Source: an uncultured Collinsella sp. (GTDB lineage: Bacteria > Actinomycetota > Coriobacteriia > Coriobacteriales > Coriobacteriaceae). Taken from it: a stretch of 9,979 nt of DNA. The translations under genes and the position numbers were made by a program. Shown one piece after another: positions 5,811 to 9,979 of this stretch. The notes beneath the pieces were generated by a model. It saw nothing but the letters and a program-made list of their open reading frames with translations, was not told the origin of the DNA and did not search any database. Each line of letters opens with the position of its first letter. Position 1 is the stretch's first letter. Location of the stretch: the NCBI GenBank assembly GCA_900552425.1, contig URZR01000054.1:1-9979 (forward strand), written 5' to 3'.

Positions 5811-7757
5811 ATGAACGCCCCCGTTGCCAAGACCTGTCGGCAGCGCTGCCCGTTTGCGCGATTTGCTTCCGTCTGCGCACTCGTCGCGCTTGCGTTGTTG
5901 CTGCTGCCTGCCGTCGCGCACGCCGACGGCTACTCCATGAGCCAAACCTATATCGGTGCCACGGTTGAGGCCGATGGCTCGCTGACCGTTGTCGAGGGAC
6001 GCCAGTTTGATTTCGACGATGACATTAACGGCGTGTATTGGGATATCAATACAGGCTCTAACCAGCAAGGCGGCTCGGTGGTCGTCAATGTGCTGAGCGT
6101 CGAGGAAGACGACACTGCGTTTAACAAGGTCGACAGCGCAAATAAAGGCGACGACGGCGTTTACACGGTGGAACAGTCCGACGACGGCGTAAAGATTAAG
6201 GTGTTCAGCCCTCACGAGAGCGGCGACAGCGCAATCTACTACGTGAGTTATTCCATGACCGGTGCGGTTATGAACTGGGCCGATACCGCCGAGCTCTACT
6301 GGAAATTTGTGGGTGACGGCTGGTCTGCGGACTCCGATGACGTCGAGATGGAAGTCTACTTTGCAAATGCCGCTGCCGGGACGGCTGCCGTCAAGGGCGA
6401 TAACTTCCGCGCATGGGGCCACGGCCCGCTGACGGGCGACGTGTCGCTCGATGCGGACGAGCCCATGGTCACCTATACCATTCCCTGCGTGCATGAGGGC
6501 GAATTCGCCGAGGCACGCATCGCCTTCCCCAGCGACTGGGTGCCGCAGCTTGCCGTCTCGGGCGAAAAGCGCATGTCGACGATCCTGAGCGAAGAGAAGG
6601 AATGGGCCGACGAGGCCAACGCTCGCCGTGAGCACGCGCGTGCGGTTGCCGGCGCGATTGCCGTGGTGTGTGTTGTCGTGGCGGTTGCCTATACCGGTGT
6701 GATCGTGATGCTTAAGCTGCGCAGGCCCAAGCCCAAGCCGCTCTTCCAGGACGAGTACTTCCGCGATGTGCCCTCGGCCGACCATCCCGCTGTGCTTGCA
6801 GCTCTCATGAGCTGGAACGACGTGCCCGATCAGGCATATATCGCCACGCTTATGAAGCTCACCGACGACCGCGTGATCAAGCTGGAAGAAGCGACCGAGA
6901 CCAAGAAGAAGGGTCTGCTCCGTCGCGAAAAAGAGGAGCAGACGTATCGCATCACAGTGACCGACGAGGCCTGGAAGGCTGCCAAGAAGGACGGCATCGA
7001 TCGCGATGTGCTCAAGGTCTTCTTCGCCGGCGTTAAGCCCGATAAGGACGGAGTCCGTTCGCGCACGTTTAGCGAGCTGGAGGAGTACGCTAGCGAGCGC
7101 ACCACATCTGTTGGCGACAAGCTCGAGGACTATCAGAGCGCAGTTAAGGGCAAGCTGGAGGCGCGCGAGCTTATTGCATCGGACGGCACCATCGCCCTGG
7201 TTGCCGGCTTGGTTATCGGTATCATCATCGTCTTTGGCATTCTGGGCTCTCTGATCTATACCGACTTTGCGGACGCCAACGTCGGTGCCGCTATGATCTC
7301 GATCCCCGTCACGATCGTGGGCTTTGTCCTGAGCTGCACCTTCCGCCGCTACACGCCGGAGGGCGCCGAGGTGGCGGCTCGCTGCAAGGCGCTCAAGCAT
7401 TGGCTTGAGGACTTTACGCGCCTGAAGGAGGCCATTCCCAGCGACCTGATCTTGTGGAACAAACTGCTGGTGATGGGCGTTGCCCTGGGCGTTTCGAAAG
7501 AAGTGCTGCGACAGCTGGCCGAGGCCGTGCCTGCGGACCTGCGCAACAGCGACGATTTCTACGACAACTACCCCTGCTACTGGTGGTATTACCATCACTA
7601 CGGCAACGAGTCCCCGCTCGATTCGTTCAACGATGTGTACCACGAGACCATCCGCGAGCTGGCTTCGAGTTCCGATAGCTCGAGCGGCGGCAGCGGCGGC
7701 GGCTTTTCCGGTGGCGGCGGTGGCGGCGTCGGCGGAGGCGGCGGCGGAACGTTCTAG
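5811..7757 (+). CDS. DUF2207 domain membrane protein with glycine-rich tail
   Basis: This 648-residue protein is predicted to be exported and membrane anchored. A signal peptide (about 1-38) has a hydrophobic core, VCALVALALLLLPAVAHA, with probable cleavage after AHA. An extracytoplasmic beta-rich domain (about 39-275) contains the family-like VEADGSLTVVEGRQFDF and NGVYWDIN segments. A membrane helix (about 280-301) leads to RRPKPKP and a cytoplasmic mixed domain (about 305-455). Two more membrane segments (about 460-483 and 490-510), a further soluble part and an aromatic patch (YWWYYHHYG, 590-598) follow. The tail (626-648) is nearly all Gly and Ser and ends GGGGTF. This order is that of DUF2207 (YciQ-like) proteins, which have no firmly known function. 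AAAGGA (5798-5803) seven bases before the ATG fixes the start and excludes an in-frame ATG at 5775. No partner gene is adjacent. Confidence 0.93.
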   Translation: MNAPVAKTCRQRCPFARFASVCALVALALLLLPAVAHADGYSMSQTYIGATVEADGSLTVVEGRQFDFDDDINGVYWDINTGSNQQGGSVVVNVLSVEEDDTAFNKVDSANKGDDGVYTVEQSDDGVKIKVFSPHESGDSAIYYVSYSMTGAVMNWADTAELYWKFVGDGWSADSDDVEMEVYFANAAAGTAAVKGDNFRAWGHGPLTGDVSLDADEPMVTYTIPCVHEGEFAEARIAFPSDWVPQLAVSGEKRMSTILSEEKEWADEANARREHARAVAGAIAVVCVVVAVAYTGVIVMLKLRRPKPKPLFQDEYFRDVPSADHPAVLAALMSWNDVPDQAYIATLMKLTDDRVIKLEEATETKKKGLLRREKEEQTYRITVTDEAWKAAKKDGIDRDVLKVFFAGVKPDKDGVRSRTFSELEEYASERTTSVGDKLEDYQSAVKGKLEARELIASDGTIALVAGLVIGIIIVFGILGSLIYTDFADANVGAAMISIPVTIVGFVLSCTFRRYTPEGAEVAARCKALKHWLEDFTRLKEAIPSDLILWNKLLVMGVALGVSKEVLRQLAEAVPADLRNSDDFYDNYPCYWWYYHHYGNESPLDSFNDVYHETIRELASSSDSSSGGSGGGFSGGGGGGVGGGGGGTF

Positions 7758-7872
7758 CGAGCGCTTGCTTTGGGGTGGATCTTTCTGGGCGGTTGCCAGG
7801 GAAGATTCATCCCATTTTTGTGCATCGAAACGGGTCAAACTTTCCGCTGCGGACCTTCGCGCAAGGGACAGT

Positions 7873-8098
7873 GGACAAAAAATGCCAAATATGAGTACTG
7901 TTGCTGCGTTGGTCACATATGTTTGCACATAATAATGGGCTCCTAATGAGAGTACTCCTCGTTAGGAGCCCATTTTATTGAACATTTGGGGAGTTATGTC
8001 AGCTCGTGCAGCTGGTCGTCATGCCTATAAGCATCAAAAATGCCCCAAATCGCTGCTACTAAAAAGGTAACAGTACTCATATTTGATGTTTTTTGACC
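7873..8098. repeat. Inverted repeat of about 30-bp arms enclosing a terminator
   Basis: Arms 7873-7902 and 8069-8098 are inverted copies, identical at 26 of 30 positions by hand alignment. They share an exact inner 17-mer, CAAATATGAGTACTGTT, at 7886-7902, with its complement at 8069-8085. The right arm is also part of a smaller quasi-palindrome from about 8030 (TCAAAAATGCCCC ... TTTGATGTTTTTTGA). The whole is 226 bases long and has no coding capacity. The intrinsic terminator at 7934-7979 lies within it. I saw no obvious target-site duplication at the ends. A non-autonomous element or a composite of extragenic palindromes are both possible. Confidence 0.6.
7934..7979 (+). terminator. Intrinsic terminator after the DUF2207 gene
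   Basis: AATGGGCTCCTAATGAG (7934-7950) pairs with CTCGTTAGGAGCCCATT (7958-7974) over 17 positions with a single G-U pair, around a 7-base loop. The stem runs into ATTTTATT, a reasonable U-rich end. It lies 177 bases after the DUF2207 stop codon. The stem begins with AATAATGGG, so the other strand has a mixed A/T tract and might also terminate the convergent acetyltransferase transcript, though less well. Confidence 0.8.
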
Positions 8099-8124
8099 AA
8101 GGCTATCTACAAACCCCCTAGGCC

Positions 8125-8194
8125 ACTCATTGGGGACAGACTTAAATGACTAGTTGTTGGGGATCAGTCATTGGGGACGTTCTTAAATGACTAG
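8125..8194. repeat. Pair of REP-like direct repeats
   Basis: Two 29-base units, 8125-8153 and 8166-8194, agree at 25 positions with a period of 41 bases. Each has the form TCATTGGGGAC-nnn-CTTAAATGACTAG. In the second unit the ends AGTCATT and AATGACT are complementary, so each unit can fold into a short hairpin; the first has one mismatch. The units differ mainly in the GGGGACAGA / GGGGACGTT core. Pairs of this sort resemble extragenic repeats that I associate with REP-associated tyrosine transposases (Y1/IS200-like). No such transposase is in the window, so that link is inference. Confidence 0.6.
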
Positions 8195-8209
8195 GTGTGG
8201 CTGCTTGGG

Positions 8210-8851
8210 CTAGGCTGTTAGGTCGAGTTCGTAGAGAAAGCTTTCGCGCGGCATGTCGTGACGACGCTCTTCGCGGTTGGCGCGGTGCGTGGCCGTGCGC
8301 TTAAAGCCGTGCAACTCGTAGAACTTCCACGAGCAGTTGGAGTCGGTGTACAGGTGCGCCCTTGTCGCCCCGCGCGAGGACAGGTACGAGACCGCGGCAT
8401 CGAGCAACACTGAGCCTACACCCAGGCCGTGGACATCGGGATCGACGGCGAGCAGCGTGACTTCGTTGTCGTGCGGCAACGGGCTGCTCTCGAGCAGGCG
8501 GTTGTTGGTTCGGATGGTTGCGCGCACAAACGAGAGATACTCGGCGCAGACATCGGGCTCCAGCTCGCGCATCTGCGAAAGCAGCGCGCGTTCGGTATCC
8601 ATCCAGTGTTCCTTAACGGTGGCGCCGGAACTCTGTCCCGCGCGCGCGAGCGCAATGCCACGCGCCTGACCGTCGATTACGGCAACCTGCGAAAACGTCG
8701 ATGACGAAAGGCAATGGGCGAGGTCGCACGCGGCCTCGAGGCGGTTGTACTCATCGTTATCCGAATTGTTATGCCAAAGCTGCTGCAGAATCAGCGCGAT
8801 GGCGTCGAAGTCTTCGGTATCAAACGGTCGGTAGAGAACCCGCGAGACCAT
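8210..8851 (-). CDS. GNAT-family N-acetyltransferase
   Basis: This 213-residue acetyl-CoA-dependent transferase is predicted to be cytoplasmic. The acetyl-CoA binding motif is clear: LLAVDPDVHGLGVGSVLLDA (133-152), where HGLGVGS matches the Q/R-x-x-G-x-G/A pattern with His in the first place, followed by the late motif FYELHGFKR (177-185). The N-terminal half (YRPFDTEDFDAIALIL, then a helical part) fits the usual GNAT start, and the length is slightly above the family's common 150-180 residues. The ATG at 8851 follows AAAGAGG at good spacing. The substrate (small amine, peptide N-terminus or antibiotic) cannot be told from the sequence. It is divergent from purH, across 277 bases, and shows no operon partner. 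Confidence 0.92.
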   Translation of the reverse strand: MVSRVLYRPFDTEDFDAIALILQQLWHNNSDNDEYNRLEAACDLAHCLSSSTFSQVAVIDGQARGIALARAGQSSGATVKEHWMDTERALLSQMRELEPDVCAEYLSFVRATIRTNNRLLESSPLPHDNEVTLLAVDPDVHGLGVGSVLLDAAVSYLSSRGATRAHLYTDSNCSWKFYELHGFKRTATHRANREERRHDMPRESFLYELDLTA

Positions 8852-9128
8852 GGTGCCTCTTTCTTTTGCGGATGCATATCGAGCACAGTTCTACCACGCT
8901 ATTGGCATCTAATTATGGTGCCCCTGTGTTCCATGAACTCACCGTGCCCGGTGCCGTGCCCATCCCCTCCGCTCGCAAACTTTTTCTGCACATGCGCTCG
9001 TTGCGGGGTGCATCGATGCGCTCGATGCGCTACATTGAATCAGTATTTTCAATGCCGCTGCGCGAGCGCTGCAGATCGACGTATCACCGACTCACAGAGC
9101 ACGGCGGCGTACCAGACAGGAGGACTGC
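8852..9128 (+). promoter_or_regulatory. purH upstream/leader region with tandem nonamers and nested hairpin
   Basis: This divergent intergenic region holds the control signals of the acetyltransferase and purH, although I found no clear promoter for either. Before purH the nonamer CGATGCGCT occurs twice in tandem (9014-9022, 9023-9031), and ATGCGCTCG occurs at 8992-9000 and 9016-9024. A perfect inner hairpin (CATTGAA 9033-9039 with TTCAATG 9048-9054) is nested in an outer stem (GCGCTCG 9018-9024 with CGAGCGC 9063-9069). A strong AGGAGG ribosome site lies at 9118-9123. The layout would suit regulation by DNA binding or leader RNA, but it matches no purine riboswitch that I know. Confidence 0.4.
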
Positions 9129-9979
9129 ATGGGATCTGATGTGAAGATCGCACGCGCGTTGATCTCGGTTACCGATAAGACGGGCGTCGTCGATTTCGCA
9201 CGGACGCTGGTCGATGACTTTGGCGTCGAGATCATCTCTACGGGCGGCACGGCTCGTGCCATCGAGGACGCGGGCGTTCCCGTAACCCCCATCGAGGAGT
9301 TCACGGGCTATCCCGAGATGATGGACGGCCGCGTTAAGACCCTGCACCCCAAGGTTCACGGCGCGCTGCTGGCCCGCCGCGATTCCGAGCAGCACATGCA
9401 GGAGGCCGCCCAGCACGGCATTAAGCTGATCGACCTGGTCGTCGTCAACCTGTACGAGTTCGAGAAGACCGTCGCCAACCCCGAGGTCACCTTTGCGGAC
9501 GCCATCGAGCACATCGACATTGGCGGTCCCTCCATGCTGCGCTCCGCCGCTAAGAACGCTGCGAGCGTTACCGTCATCTCTGACCCGGCCGACTACGACG
9601 CTGTCCTTGCCGAGATGCGCGAGACCGGCGGCTGCACCACGCTTTCCACCCGTCGTCGCCTGCAGGTGAAGGTCTACCAGACCACCGCCGCCTACGACAC
9701 GGCTATCTCCCGTTGGCTTGCCGCCCAGGCAAGCGACGTGGCGGACACCTCTGCCAAGCTCGAGATTTCGCTGGAAAAGGTCGACGACCTGCGCTATGGC
9801 GAGAATCCTCAGCAGAAGGCTACGGTCTACCGCTTTGCCGAGGGTTGCGAGAACACCGCGAGCTCGCAGTTTCCGCTCGTGGGCTCCGAGCAGATCCAGG
9901 GCAAGCCGCTCAGCTACAACAACTATCTGGATGCCGACGCCGCTTGGAACCTGGTCCGCGAGTTCGACGAGCCGGCCTG
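9129..9979 (+). CDS. purH: Bifunctional AICAR transformylase/IMP cyclohydrolase (partial, 3' end outside window)
   Basis: The enzyme catalyses the last two steps of de novo purine synthesis: formylation of AICAR with 10-formyl-tetrahydrofolate, then closure of FAICAR to IMP. The first 283 residues are present; family members are about 520 long, so roughly half is missing past the edge. The N-terminal cyclohydrolase (MGS-like) domain shows LISVTDKTGV (11-20), STGGTA (37-42), the EEFTGYPEMMDGRVKTLHPK signature (56-75) and IGGPSM (131-136). The start of the transformylase domain shows LRYGENPQQ (221-229) and GKPLSYNNYLDADAAW (258-273). AGGAGG at 9118-9123, five bases before the ATG, fixes the start. 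No frameshift is seen in the visible part. No other purine gene lies upstream, so purH seems to begin its own transcript here, facing away from the acetyltransferase. Confidence 0.97.
   Translation, partial: MGSDVKIARALISVTDKTGVVDFARTLVDDFGVEIISTGGTARAIEDAGVPVTPIEEFTGYPEMMDGRVKTLHPKVHGALLARRDSEQHMQEAAQHGIKLIDLVVVNLYEFEKTVANPEVTFADAIEHIDIGGPSMLRSAAKNAASVTVISDPADYDAVLAEMRETGGCTTLSTRRRLQVKVYQTTAAYDTAISRWLAAQASDVADTSAKLEISLEKVDDLRYGENPQQKATVYRFAEGCENTASSQFPLVGSEQIQGKPLSYNNYLDADAAWNLVREFDEPA

Larger units (their letters stand above)
7758..8209. other. Intergenic region rich in repeats and one terminator
   Basis: These 452 bases lie between the end of the DUF2207 gene and the end of the convergent acetyltransferase gene, and no gene was recognised. 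Bases 7758-7872 show no recognised structure. They are followed by an inverted repeat with a terminator inside it (7873-8098) and a pair of REP-like direct repeats (8125-8194). The stretch is clearly more AT-rich than the flanking genes. Confidence 0.65.

Noticed and set aside
5790..7928. A 712-codon open frame on the minus strand
   Set aside because: It is antisense to the DUF2207 gene along nearly its whole length. Its product is rich in Ala, Arg, Gly and His with no recognisable domain, and the plus-strand gene has a signal peptide, membrane segments and a good ribosome site. Long antisense frames are expected in GC-rich genes.
8125..8194. Possible CRISPR array
   Set aside because: There are only two units, with a 12-base spacing, no array and no cas gene. 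The units look like extragenic palindromes instead.

Overview
The window is ordinary chromosomal sequence from a GC-rich bacterium. The protein flavour (purH, a GluQ-type synthetase, a DUF2207 protein, a DUF4342/two-component operon), GC-rich codon use and short dispersed repeats suggest a gut Coriobacteriia actinobacterium, most likely Collinsella. That assignment is an inference from general resemblance; no marker gene here settles it. Eight protein genes are supported, one of them cut by the right edge. No tRNA, rRNA, CRISPR array, intact insertion sequence or phage gene was found.

Left part (1-2850): a leftward operon reads from a candidate promoter near 2820-2847 through a membrane protein with an N-terminal UBA/TS-N-like domain and a DUF4342 domain, then an OmpR-type response regulator, then its sensor histidine kinase. 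Regulator and kinase overlap by 17 bases. The DUF4342 protein leads the operon and may be linked to the envelope signalling. Related imperfect repeats lie beyond both ends of this operon: a partial copy at 1-60 and a palindromic copy at 2909-3086.

Middle (3250-5322): two rightward genes, a 79-residue two-helix membrane protein and a calcineurin-like metallophosphoesterase with all its metal motifs, converge on a leftward gluQRS gene (glutamyl-queuosine tRNA-Asp synthetase). gluQRS has a TATACT hexamer seven bases before its ATG and may be translated from a leaderless mRNA.

Right-centre (5323-8209): a 490-base intergenic stretch holds a perfect 13-bp hairpin, a possible pseudoknot and a degenerate REP-like repeat. 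It precedes a 648-residue secreted or membrane-anchored DUF2207 protein with a glycine-rich tail. After that gene come a strong intrinsic terminator set inside a longer inverted repeat, and a pair of REP-like direct repeats.

Right end (8210-9979): a leftward GNAT acetyltransferase is divergent from purH (AICAR transformylase/IMP cyclohydrolase), which runs off the window. The purH leader contains tandem nonamers and a nested hairpin.

I found no convincing new multi-gene system. The most unusual material is the non-coding repeats and the DUF4342-led two-component operon.
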